A stretch of 64,000 nucleotides of DNA from Hymenopellis radicata (lineage: Eukaryota > Basidiomycota > Agaricomycetes > Agaricales > Physalacriaceae), in NCBI GenBank assembly GCA_015501595.1, contig JADNRX010000004.1:434001-498000 (forward strand), written 5' to 3'. The position numbers and the translations under genes were made by a program. The number at the start of each line of letters is the position of its first letter. Position 1 is the stretch's first letter. Below are positions 52,749 to 64,000 of this stretch, in pieces. The notes beneath the pieces were generated by a model. The model was not told where the DNA came from, made no database searches, and worked only from the letters and a program-made list of their open reading frames with translations.

Positions 52749-53251
52749 ATGGCAGTGACAATCTCCTCCATCCCTGGTCTTGTCTGGGACCTCTACCTCG
52801 AATACCTGGTGTTCTACCAGCCCAATTCATGGGTCGCCACCTTTGCATACGTGTTCCGCATCATTGCCATCATCCTGTTCATTCCCATTCTCGCGCTGAC
52901 CTTGCTTGTACGTGCCACTTCATTCTGTCTCTGCGTGTGCTGACCGCCCGGCAGGACCTCGTATCATATGGACTTGCTCGTACCCTGGGCATCATTGATA
53001 CAACCGGCAAGAAGGCATCCTCCAGCGAGCAAAATACCACGTTGAATACCCGCCTTGATTCCCTCGACCCCTCTCAGCCTCACGCGTACTTCACCTCGGA
53101 GGAGAGTAATGTGAAATTGGCAGGAGGGCATGATATATCCCCGGTTGCATCGATCCCGTCCTCGCCGATTCTCAATCGCCGTTCCCTGCAACCGGAAATC
53201 ACAGTCATGGATGAAGCCGAAGAAGACAGTGGATTGAGGAAGAGGCACTAA
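52749..53251 (+). CDS. Small single-pass or hairpin membrane protein, unknown
   Basis: Two exons, intron about 52909-52954 (gtacgt...ggcag). Product about 151 aa: MAVTISSIPGLVWDLYLEYL and FYQPNSWVATFAYV lead into a strong hydrophobic segment FRIIAIILFIPILALTLL, then DLVSYGLARTLGIIDTTG and a soluble, Ser/Glu-rich tail ending EEDSGLRKRH. No family recognised. The intron falls right after the membrane segment. It converges on esa1, with 169 bp between stops. Even composition and a clean splice make it likely real. Confidence 0.65.
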
Positions 53252-53420
53252 AATGCCCTTCGTTACGCGGTTCTAGCACGGTCCTTTGGTCGTTTACCAG
53301 TTTTCGTCCTGAATGCTTTTTACATCCTGCTTTGCACGATTTTTTTGTACGTACAGTGTTGTACACTCTGTTTGAAGATTCCTCCCTAGAAATACATACA
53401 ATGTTGAAAACTGTCTACGT

Positions 53421-55249
<1,829 letters not shown>

Positions 55250-55255
55250 GCCTAG

Positions 55256-55499
55256 TCATAACATGTTCCCACGATCTGGTGCCGTTAGCCGGCCCACGAG
55301 CCTCTTGGCATGATTCGCGTCGAGCCATTTTGGGTTCTCGTATTTCTCCGTTATGGTTGGCGGACGCATGAACTCCAAAGGCCTCCAGCGCAAGGGAAAG
55401 CCCTTTCTCGGTAAGGCGACGGGCACACCAGCCTTCCAGACCACCTTCCAGAACTTTGGCGATATTGTGCAAGTCTTTTGCTCCCCAACTGGCCGCCAT
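55256..55499 (-). CDS. Small ORF upstream of ESA1, unresolved
   Basis: ATG at 55499 opens MAASWGAKDLHNIAKVLEGG. A second frame gives PLRWRPLEFMRPPTITEKYE and NPKWLDANHAKRLVGR, ending NML at 55256, seven bases before the esa1 ATG. The two frames need a shift opposite to the others in this window, or an intron I could not place. The basic, Trp-rich composition would suit a small mitochondrial ribosomal protein, but I do not recognise one. It could also be only the esa1 leader. Its ATG faces the MAPKK start 192 bp away. Confidence 0.35.
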
Positions 55500-55691
55500 T
55501 ATTGCTGTTTCTGAAAATAATGACAATCCGAAAAAAATAAAAAAAGAAGAGAAGAGGCCATAGGAAGCAACGGGCGCGTCATTGCCGACGTGCCGTTGGG
55601 GCTTGGTGGCAGTGCTACTAAAATTATTCCCTTTTTCGGAATGTGCGCGTCATTGCGCGCGTTCCCGATCTCCGTTTTGGTTAGGATCGGG

Positions 55692-56985
55692 ATGGCTGAC
55701 AAGTTCTGGAAGCCTTCTCTTCTTCTTTTTTATTTTTTGGATTGTCATTATTATTTGAAACAGCAATAATATCTCGTTTCCAGCGACCCGTCGGGCGCCC
55801 TCAACTTTGAAGGCAAGGCTAGCATCGACGCATCGGGTGTCAATTTCTCCAATGGGGCCTCATTTTCCGTGAAAATGGAGGACTTTGAGCAGCTCGGAGA
55901 GGAACTGGGGAGAGGCAACTACGGCACAGTCATGCGGGTCCTCTATCGGCCCAAGAAGCTCGAGATGGCGATGAAGGTCGGTTTTCTCCTCCCGTTTTCC
56001 CAGATCGCGTCTGACATGCACCCACACGCAGCAAATCCCTGTTGAACTAGAATCATCCAAGTTCAAGACCATCATAATGGAACTCAACATCCTCCATCAA
56101 GCCGTCGGCCCTTCTATCATCAAATTCTATGGCGCGTTCTACACCGAATCCTGTGTTCATCTATGCGTAGAGTACATGGATGCTGGCAGCTTGGACAAGC
56201 TCACCGCGTTCAGCATCGGTGAACAGTTCGAAGTATCTGGCGAGACGATAACGTGGCGAGGTCTTCCAGAAGAGGTCCTCTCAAGGATATTAGGCAGTAC
56301 TATTCGCGGTCTCAAGTTTCTGAAGGATAAGCTAGAGGTTATACATCGAGGTCTGTCTAATTCAAGTCCGCAATGTTCTCGTCTCATTCTTCTCAGATGT
56401 CAAACCCACCAACATTCTTGCCAACTCTCGTGGACAAATCAAGCTCTGTGATTTCGGCGTATCCGGACAGCTACAAAAATCAATAGCCAATACAATGGTC
56501 GGCTGCCAAACCTATATGGCTGTGAGTAAGATCAACAATGAAGCGACTAGGACTAACATCGTGTGTTCCAGCCCGAGAGAATATTAGCCAATGCAGAAGG
56601 CTATGGTGTAGCATCTGATGTGTGGTCTGTAGGTATCTCTGCATTGGAAATCGCTATGGGTAAATATCCATACGAAAACCGCACAGACATCATGGTTTAC
56701 GTGTGTACACTCTCGTATCTACTCGGCGCGCCAGGCTCAACTTATTTCCAGATGAACGCATTGGTACGGGGAGATGTTCCCGTTCTTCCAGACGCGTACA
56801 GCCCCGCCGCGCGTGATTGGGTGGCCAAATGTCTTATCAAGGATCCTGAACAGAGAGCTGGTTTCCAAGTATTGCTTGCCCACCCATTCATTCAAGAAGC
56901 GGAGGCCAAAGATATCGATATGGCGGCTTGGGTTGCGACAGCATCTAAATTCAAAGAAGGTCGTGCAGCGGCGAAGGCTTCATGA
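55692..56985 (+). CDS. MAP kinase kinase, PBS2-like
   Basis: Ste7/PBS2-class MAPKK of the HOG osmostress type. Conserved lead-in [20 protein letters not shown] and [19 protein letters not shown], then [11 protein letters not shown] (Gly loop), MAMKQIPVELE (Lys), [60 protein letters not shown] and [16 protein letters not shown] (S-x-A-x-T phosphoacceptors). The tail has [14 protein letters not shown] and [18 protein letters not shown]. About six introns. The most economical start is ATG 55692 with a weak gttctg donor four codons later, giving about 335 aa and almost no N-terminal region. PBS2 proteins normally carry a long docking region there. Further upstream exons were not found. Confidence 0.8.
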
Positions 56986-57205
56986 AACAGGCGAGTAATT
57001 CATTGTACGGGCAGCACACAATCTGAACGTGTCTGTCTATAGAAGTAATTTAATATATATACCCATGGCACTCCAAGTTCGCAGGCTCGACTTGATCTCT
57101 CCGTCATTAACAGTGTTTCTTTATCTCTTATCCTTTACATTAATGAAGTACAGCATAATACAGTATACAACATGCAGAAGATAAGTTAGATCTCATCTGT
57201 ATTTC

Positions 57206-58786
57206 CTACTGAGTATCCTCCGTACTACTGGCAACTCCTGTGGCAGATGCCTGGTGTGACAGCGTAACCTCGCCGGCTGCAGCATGAGGTTGCAGCTCAT
57301 CCTGAGCAACACCGCGGCACTTCAGTGCATACGCTCTGCACGCCTCCCGACTTTCAGAGAGCGCCGGATTCTCATGCGAAAGAGCATACACTTTCAAACC
57401 CGGGAAGTTGTATTCCAAGAGTTCTTTCAAATCTGGAAGCATCATCGGGTCAGGCGAGTAGGTTCCCGAGTTGTTATCGATGACCAATTCCCAGGCTACC
57501 TGGTCATCGGAGATGTCGTCGTTGAACTTGTCCCATCCGCATTCAGGTCGGGGATGGAATTCACCGCTATATCGCACCGTTTCAGCGCAACTGCTGTGGA
57601 GAGCGTGCTTGGAAGCAAAGTCGACGAAGAAGGCCGCTCCGGTCTCCGAGAACCGGAAGGAGTCGTCGTCAGATGAGATGATGTAGGTGTACACAGCAGG
57701 CTTCACGCGATTGGTGAAATCTGGCAGATTGTTGTTCGTAGCTGGGGTGGCTGATGTTGTCGCGTTTGTCGGCGCTCGGCTGTCTCCTCCGTGAAGCAGG
57801 TTGATGAAGTCAGCGGAATCGTTGATGACTCCGAAGCCATTGGAGGTGCTACGGGCGTAAAGCATTCGATGGCCAGCCTGGATAGTGGAGCGCACTGCTA
57901 TTGACGTAGGCCCTTGGAATATACTCTGCGCAGCTTTATAGTTGCGATTCCAATGTTGGTGAGTGTCGCGGAAGAACATCTGCACACCGACAAGATACAC
58001 TACATACTTGTGAGACACTTGCGACGGAAACCGATGGAGGATACGCACTCTTCCATGTCGAGTATAGGCGCGCGTTGTCCAGATTGGTCAACCGGCCGAT
58101 AGTGGGAGAGAAATGTTTCGAATAGCGTACTGGGCCGTCGAACATATAGGTGTTGTTTGGATTGACATTCTGCGAGGGTGTCGACTCGATCTGGCAAGAA
58201 ATGAAGCAATGAAACTCAAGTCGCGTCGAAACATACCTTTAGCCAGAATGTACCTCGTTCTCTGCGGAAGAGAGGTCCCTCTATCTCCACCTCCTTAGCC
58301 CCAGGTGAGACCGTTGTCTTGAACTTGCCAATATAGTCGTCATGGGGTGCGCCCACGTCCTTGTCGAACAGTTCGACATGTAGGTCTGCGGTAGCGGGGA
58401 CATTCTTGACTTTCCAGATTTCATTCCATACGGGAGTCACGGTGTTCGTCTTCACGGTCGACCTGGAGCAGGAATGAGACGAGGGTTGGCGATACAGTAG
58501 TTGTCACATACACCATCGAGACGCGATTGTCTAATTTAGCTACCAGGTATGGATCCGCAGATCCTACGAGGTCCATCTTTGGGATACCGGAGGCGCCAAT
58601 GAACTAGATGTTTTAGACGAGGTGTAGGAAACCCTAATATTCAATGCTCACCTGGAAGGTCAAATCTACATACTGTACATCAAGAAGCTTCTCTTCAGCA
58701 AGCGACTTTTGAACCTGGGCAAAGTCATGGGCGTTGGACTTTGCGTGGTGGATGGCGACACCAATTTTGTCAACGATATGGGACAT
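57206..58786 (-). CDS. C2-domain protein with unassigned C-terminal half
   Basis: Start MSHIVDKIGVAIHHAKSNAH (58786). A C2 domain is spread over the first exons: LLDVQYVDLTFQFIGASGIP, KMDLVGSADPYLVAKLDN, then STVKTNTVTPVWNEIWKV, LHVELFDKDVGAPHDDYIGK and EVEIEGPLFRRERGTFWLK. The aspartates of DLVGSADPY and DKDVGAPHDDY would bind calcium. The C-terminal half begins PVRYSKHFSPTIGRLTNLDN, YLVGVQMFFRDTHQHWN, then TYIISSDDDSFRFSETGAAF, FVDFASKHALHSS and ends in an Ala/Ser-rich tail. Four introns; about 460 aa. A lipid-signalling or membrane-binding role is inferred from the C2 only. An in-frame ATG at 58819 is an alternative start. Confidence 0.75.
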
Positions 58787-59188
58787 GCTAAGGGGGTTTC
58801 GGCGATGTGCGTTGCGCATTACGGTTGGCGTGTTGTTCCGTTGTTTTATAAGCCCCGGTTAGAGGCTAAGATTAGATCATAGATGATCCATAGTGGACGC
58901 GGAACTGTATGGGCGCTAGCGCTGGCCGATCGAAGGTGGCTGTTCAAAACAAGTTCTCAGATCATCATCGTTTTTGCCAAGACTCCGGGTTCGTGTGTAC
59001 GCGACTCACAGCCTTGACCTCCAGCAATCTGAATACCGACGCCACGCTGCTCTTTAGATTTTACACAAATGTCCTCACAAAGGGTGGCATTTCAACTTGT
59101 AGGTCGGTAAGACAGAAGAGAACGGGTGGCGAAGTGAGCACGGAGTACACTGTAGGCTAGGGTGTAGCTCTGGGATTGCTAACGCGTA
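58787..59188. other. Intergenic, nothing assigned
   Basis: 402 bp between the C2 gene start and the dbp7 stop, both on the minus strand. No motif or credible frame; it should include the C2 gene promoter. Confidence 0.4.
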
Positions 59189-61635
59189 TTACAGTCCCGT
59201 ATTGACCAGCTTCTCCAAGTCATATCCTCCAGCAATCTGGAATTCCGATGCCCCGCTACTCATCATAACGCCCTTCTTCTTCGACAAACGTCCTTGCGAA
59301 CGAACAATCTCCTGCATGCGAGTCTCCGTATCCGTGTTCCGGTTCAAGACCGGATCATGGGCACTCTTTTTGCTAGATACCTGTTTTGAGGCCTGGGTTT
59401 TCTTGCTCTTACTTCCAGACGATGATATGGCTTTGGGCGCATCTCTAAGGGCAAACGCCTTCGCGAGATGACCGATGTGAAGATGCCGAACATGGAAAAT
59501 GTGCTTTTCGGATGAGGGATGCGTCGCGTAGGCTCGCATATGAGACAGAAAGGCCTTCTGTGCATCAGCGGAGTTCTGGAAAGACGTTAATCGCCATTGT
59601 ACCAACCGTATCTGATCTGCATACCTGTTTGCTGGTTAGTACCCACCGCTCAAATGACAACTGTACATCAGTCGCGCGCGCTTCGTATTCGCTACCCTTG
59701 CCACCAAAGCCGCTCTGCAATACGGTTTCCGTTGAAACACCCTGAAGTCTAGGAACCGTAGCCCCTTCCTTCTCAGGATGCATCTGATCCTCCACCCACT
59801 TTACCCACTCGGCCTCGTTGGGCGCCACGATGCTCCAGGCTTCCCCACCATTACCAGCACGCGCTGTTCGGCCAACTCGATGGACATACTCCGTTGCTCC
59901 GCCTTCAGTGGGAAGGTCGTACTGAATGACCGCCCGGACTTGAGGAAGATCCAACCCTCGAGAAGCGACAGACGTACACAGAAGAATGGAGGAACGCCCT
60001 GCTTGTTTTGAAGATGAGAATTCGCGCAAACACTGCAATCGCAATGGAGTAGACAGTGACCCATGTAGTCGGATAATAGAAGTATCCGGCAAGAGTGGTG
60101 ATTCAACGACGACATCACTCTCCGCTGATTTTGCGTCTTCGTTGTCAGAATCAGCATCAGAGTCGGAATCCTGTGGAGATTCTGATGAGTTATCATTCAT
60201 CTTGGAGCCGCCCAAGAGACGCCAATGATAGTCCACTGAATCCGTACAACTCAAGAATACTATGATCTTCGTCCCTTTGCGATCGCGAGATGACGAGACT
60301 AGATTCCGTAACAGTGCCACAAGCACCACCAGTCGTTGCTTCAGAGGAGCAACAACGTATCGTTGAGACAGCTGGGATGGCGGCGTAAAGCCCTCGGGTA
60401 CAGAGCTGTCGTCCGCTTTAGAACTATCATCACCTCCAACAGCCTTGACTAGTAGAGGGTTCTCTAGCGCGACGCCTGCGAGTTTCTGAACGTCCTCCTT
60501 GATCGTTGCTGAACAAAGAACGGTTCTCCTTCTGCGCTCCCAGTCCCAACCACCAACTTCATGTCCGGCGCCCTCCTTGGCCGCCTGGATAGCAAGATTC
60601 CGCCGTCCATCCAAGCCCTGGATGATGCCTGTAATGGTCTCTTCAAACCCGAGCTCCATTAGACGATCGGCCTCGTCCAGAACCAACCAGCGACACTTTC
60701 CGACATTGAAAGATGAACTGTGTTGAAGATGGTCAAGCAACCGACCGGGTGTTGACACGATGATGGGCAAGCCCTTGCGTAGTCGAGCCTTTTCGTGCTG
60801 GCGGGTGGCACCTCCAGTTAGAAGCCCTGACACTAGCCACCGCGTGAAACGCGCAGAATTGGGATCCTCCGCAGAATCATCTTCCGGTCGAAGACGCATT
60901 TTCAAGAGTGCCTCTAAGACATCTGATATCTGTTTGGCAAGTTCGCGAGTCGGTGCGATTATGATGGCTAGAGTGCCGATAGAACGGTCAATGTAAGAGA
61001 GTGTGCTGAGGGGTAGCAGGTCTTGTATTATGGGAAGAAGGAAGGATAGCGTCTTTCCTGAACCTGTCTGGGACTGTATGAAGATGTCCCGCTGGGATTC
61101 TGCATTGCCTAGTACAGCAGGGAGAACAGAGCGCTGAATTGCGGTTGGTTTTGATATGTTCATCTTACTGGAGAGGTGTGAGACTATTAAAGGATCAACA
61201 CCGAGTCCAGTGAACGAAGAAGAGTCGTTGAGAGGTGCATTGCTCGGTTTCGATGAGGATTTGGCGATTGGGAGTCTGGCAGGGGCCTCAACTTTGGGAT
61301 TGTATGAGAAGAGGGAGGATATTATTTGGGCGTGTGGACGGGACGATGTAGATGGTGTGGTACGATTGGTGGATGGTGCATCTGTGCGAGACTCGACTCT
61401 TTTCCGTTTTGCTGGTGGCTGCTCCAAGGAAGAAGGGCCGGCTTGGTGACTGGTATCTTCCGGTCTGCTTTTCCGTTTCGCGACTCGTTTTGCTTTTAAC
61501 CTTAATAACCATCAGTCTGATAACGAACGATGGATGAAGGCCATACCGGTCAGTCCATCGACCACCTTTCTTTGCGTTTCCTTTGAGAGAAGGGCCGGTA
61601 TCCTCAGCGATATTGAGCACAAGATCGTCGTCCAT
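59189..61635 (-). CDS. dbp7: DEAD-box RNA helicase DBP7 (DDX31)
   Basis: Nucleolar helicase for large-subunit rRNA maturation. Exon 1: MDDDLVLNIAEDTG then KGGRWTDR; exon 2 continues LKAKRVAKRKSRPED, together the GGRWxDRLKAK signature of DBP7. Helicase motifs: Q motif (SKPTAIQRSVLP), QTGSGKT (I), APTRELAKQ (Ia), TGG, STPGRLLDHL (Ib), LDEADRLMELGF (II), LCSATI (III), TKIIVFLSCTDSVDYH (IV), SVASRGLDLPQV (V) and YVHRVGRTARAG (VI). An acidic Ser/Asp insertion lies between IV and V. The last exon is basic (KKTQASKQVSSKKSA) and ends GGYDLEKLVNTGL. Two introns; about 780 aa. The frame is intact. Confidence 0.93.
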
Positions 61636-61746
61636 GAATTCGAGGCAAAATAAAGTGATCGGAGAGCGGATGGCTCCGAAACAAATAACAGCAAAGCCCA
61701 GAAAGCTACATAGGAAACCTCCACGTTTCCCTTCTCTACCACCAAA

Positions 61747-63309
61747 ATGTTCTTCAGTCGTCTCTCATTAGCGGTCCTACTTGTCACCATCGTGGCTCTG
61801 CTGTCCACTGGCTCTGCGGACGCTGCCAAGGGCCCTCAAATCACCAACATTGTCTATTTTGACATCAAGCATGGCAACGAAGACCTCGGTCGAAGTGCGC
61901 TTTCCATAATATCCTATTCATGTTCGTGCCTCAACATTGTTTTCTCAAGTTACTATGGGCTTGTACGGCAAGGTACGTTTTGCGTTATCTTGACGCGTTC
62001 TATCTTGGCTTATGCTTTCCAGACCGTCCCCATAACTGTAGAGAACTTTCGCGCTTTGGCTGTTGGCAAGGACAAGGATGGCAAAGACCTCGGCTATGGA
62101 TACAAGGGATCAAAGTTCCATCGGGTCATCAAAGACTTCATGTGAGTTACTGTTTTCCTCCAACGTTGACAACGCTAATCCTTAGTTCCTAGGATTCAGG
62201 GTGGTGACTTCAGTATGTGTCTACACTGAGCGCTCCTCGTCGCGCAACTTACCTCTCTCCAGCCAACGGTGACGGAACTGGTGGAAAGGTGCTTTTCACC
62301 ATTCGGAGCTGTATGCTCCTGTCTGACTTGTTTTCAGTCCATATACGGCAACAAATTCGAGGATGAAAACTTGTAAGCTCGTGCTTTCTAGGTCCCAACA
62401 TTGGTACTAAAGACATCATAGCAAGCTTCGTCACACTGGCGCCGGTGTCCTCTCCATGGCGAACGCTGGCAAGAACACCAACGGATCTCAATTTGTCTGC
62501 TGCTTCATTCTAGTTTCCAGCTTTGAAACTAATAACACCTCTTCCAGTTCATTTGCACGGTAAAGACTGCATGGTTAGATGGCAAGCACGTTGTTTTCGG
62601 CATCGTCTTGGATGGAATGGACATTGTCCGCAAAATTGGTGCGGTTCTCTTCCATCATAGTCACCAATTCTTACCTCCTTCAAGAAACTGTCGCCAAGAA
62701 CCGCGATAAGCCAGTTGAGGACGTAGTAATTGCCGACTCTGGAGAGGTATGTTGTATGCACTGAGCGCCTCCATAAGACATTGAATTCTTTGTTTAGCTT
62801 CCCCTCGAGCCCGAAGTTGACGATGAAGGAAACCAGGTACCTCTTCATGCTGAGCTTTAATTTGCTTTACTTGTGGAATAAATTTCGGGTATCAATAAAT
62901 TCGATTTGCTTGTCCACAGGAAACTACGACGCCGTCCCCAACACCGGTTGCAGAGGAGGATGCCTCCGCTCCCATCACTTCACCAGCAACGGAGGAGTCG
63001 ACTGCCGATGTCGCTGTTGACGCTGGTGTTACCGGCGAAGCCACGGACACTTTCCGCAACGTCCTTCTTTTCCTCTTGTTCATTGGCGTCTTCGGTGCTC
63101 TCATGGCATGGTTAAGAACCTTCCAGTGGTTGAGAGGCTGTTCAGCGGCAAAGAGCGTGGTGCTTACCGTCGAGTAGATGATGATGACTTAGAAAAAGTA
63201 AGCGGCTTCGACTTGCACATCGGCCTCCTTCTATTGCAACTTACAGGCGTTTGGCATAGTATGGTTGAGTCAGCCTCCACGTACCCACCTAATCGTCGTC
63301 ACACGATAA
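61747..63309 (+). CDS. Membrane-anchored ER cyclophilin (PPIase), one frame break
   Basis: Cyclophilin B-type peptidyl-prolyl isomerase for secretory-pathway folding. Signal peptide [20 protein letters not shown]; then [59 protein letters not shown] (catalytic Arg and FMxQGGD), [32 protein letters not shown] and [20 protein letters not shown]. After the domain, [20 protein letters not shown] leads to a Thr/Ser/Glu-rich spacer, a membrane segment [20 protein letters not shown], and after one missing base at 63110-63111 a cytosolic tail [20 protein letters not shown]. About ten introns, with coding exons as short as 23 nt (61950-61972). Read literally the tail would end at 63177. About 310 aa. 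Confidence 0.87.
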
Positions 63310-63668
63310 GGGAAGGAGTCATGACGTATAACGTGGGATATAGCATTGTAGCATAGTCGCGTTTTGGTATATTAATAATGTAACTGGTTACAACAACATA
63401 GATAGAGCAGACAGAACATCAAAAACACGTTGGGTATCTGGACAACCATAGCGGAGCTCGTTGTGGTATCAGGTCTTGAAATTCGTCAGTTTGTACCACG
63501 AGACTATGCTTGCAGAAGACGTACGCTATTCCATTGTGATCTATAGTTTGTTAAGCCAATTGAACATTTACATTCCTGCAAGCCAAACTCACCTGAATAT
63601 GAAGGACATGTGTCATTTGCGGCTCCCTATAAAGGTCAGTGCTGAGAAAAGACACGGGAAGATTTAGT
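63310..63668. other. Intergenic, no gene recognised
   Basis: A 68-codon plus-strand frame at 63461-63667 has no motif. Probably the cyclophilin 3' untranslated region and the end of the next gene. Confidence 0.35.
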
Positions 63669-64000
63669 TTACAGTAGGGTTATCCGGACAACATGCACTG
63701 GAACTATCAAGATACGCCACGCTACCAAGAGCGGACGCGTCCTTCCAGCCAGCCCAACTCGAGCAGTCCACAGTTTGATACGTGATGTTCCATACTCCAA
63801 AGTCCTATGGTTGAACCGTGAGTAGAAATACGGTGCGGTCGCGTCGAGCGACATACAGTGTAACCGTAGAATGTTGCGTTTGAAGGAAAGAAATCGTCCG
63901 GAATAGCTTTGGAAGGATAAGCCAAGTCAAAATTCAGATATTGTCCAGAGCTGGTTTCAGGTGTGAACGACAACACTCTACTGCGCAGCACAATGCTCAC
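63669..64000 (-). CDS. Partial gene entering from the right edge, unassigned
   Basis: Reading leftward from the edge: MSIVLRSRVLSFTPETSSGQ, YLNFDLAYPSKAIPDDFFPS, NATFYGYTV, then probably an intron and STIGLWSMEHHVSNCGLLEL. The composition is even and hydrophobic residues are spaced as in a globular protein. The 5' end is outside the window and the 3' end is uncertain (63669-63722). No family recognised. Confidence 0.4.

Overview
The window is a gene-dense piece of nuclear DNA from a filamentous basidiomycete, most likely an Agaricomycete. The evidence is many introns of about 45-60 nt with GTRNGT donors, short intergenic gaps, frequent head-to-head and tail-to-tail gene pairs, and protein variants typical of that group: a fungal CSL factor, fungal arylsulfotransferase, CASP, and a RecQ-like helicase fragment. 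There is no sign of a prokaryotic or organellar origin. All coordinates and exon joins were read by eye from the sequence.

Layout. 1-2150 is a repeat field of decayed, tRNA-like tandem copies. 2183-9052 holds SelO (-), SLU7 (-) and BRE1 (+). 9159-12267 holds mitochondrial uS9 (-) and a broken arylsulfotransferase (-). 12268-22083 holds the kinase YAK1 (+), a PHOSPHO-type phosphatase (-), TFIIH p62/TFB1 (+) and the golgin CASP/COY1 (-). 22147-23604 is a 1.46-kb segment bounded by long inverted repeats; it carries a RecQ-helicase fragment and a disordered basic ORF on opposite strands and looks like an undescribed non-autonomous element. 24078-30449 holds a hormone-sensitive-lipase-type hydrolase (-), taspase (+) and TFIIH p34/TFB4 (-). 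31359-39510 holds CHD1 (+), an ornithine cyclodeaminase/mu-crystallin (-) and an NDFIP/BSD2-like protein (+). 39511-45372 has no recognisable gene. 45373-63309 holds an unassigned conserved-looking protein (-), a CSL factor (+), a small membrane protein (+), the acetyltransferase ESA1 (-), a PBS2-like MAPKK (+), a C2-domain protein (-), the helicase DBP7 (-) and a membrane-anchored ER cyclophilin (+). A partial gene (-) runs off the right edge.

Much of the content serves RNA polymerase II transcription and chromatin: BRE1 (H2B ubiquitination), CHD1, ESA1/NuA4, two TFIIH core subunits and CSL, plus splicing (SLU7) and ribosome biogenesis (DBP7). Signalling is represented by YAK1 and the PBS2-like kinase.

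The most important caution for a reader is that nine otherwise well-preserved reading frames each contain one break of the same kind (one base apparently missing). Six of these lie in a G or C run of four or more and a seventh in GGG. This looks like consensus error in the assembly rather than nine pseudogenes. The affected genes are SelO, uS9m, YAK1 (twice), CASP, the ORF in the inverted-repeat element, the 45-47 kb protein, ESA1 and the cyclophilin.
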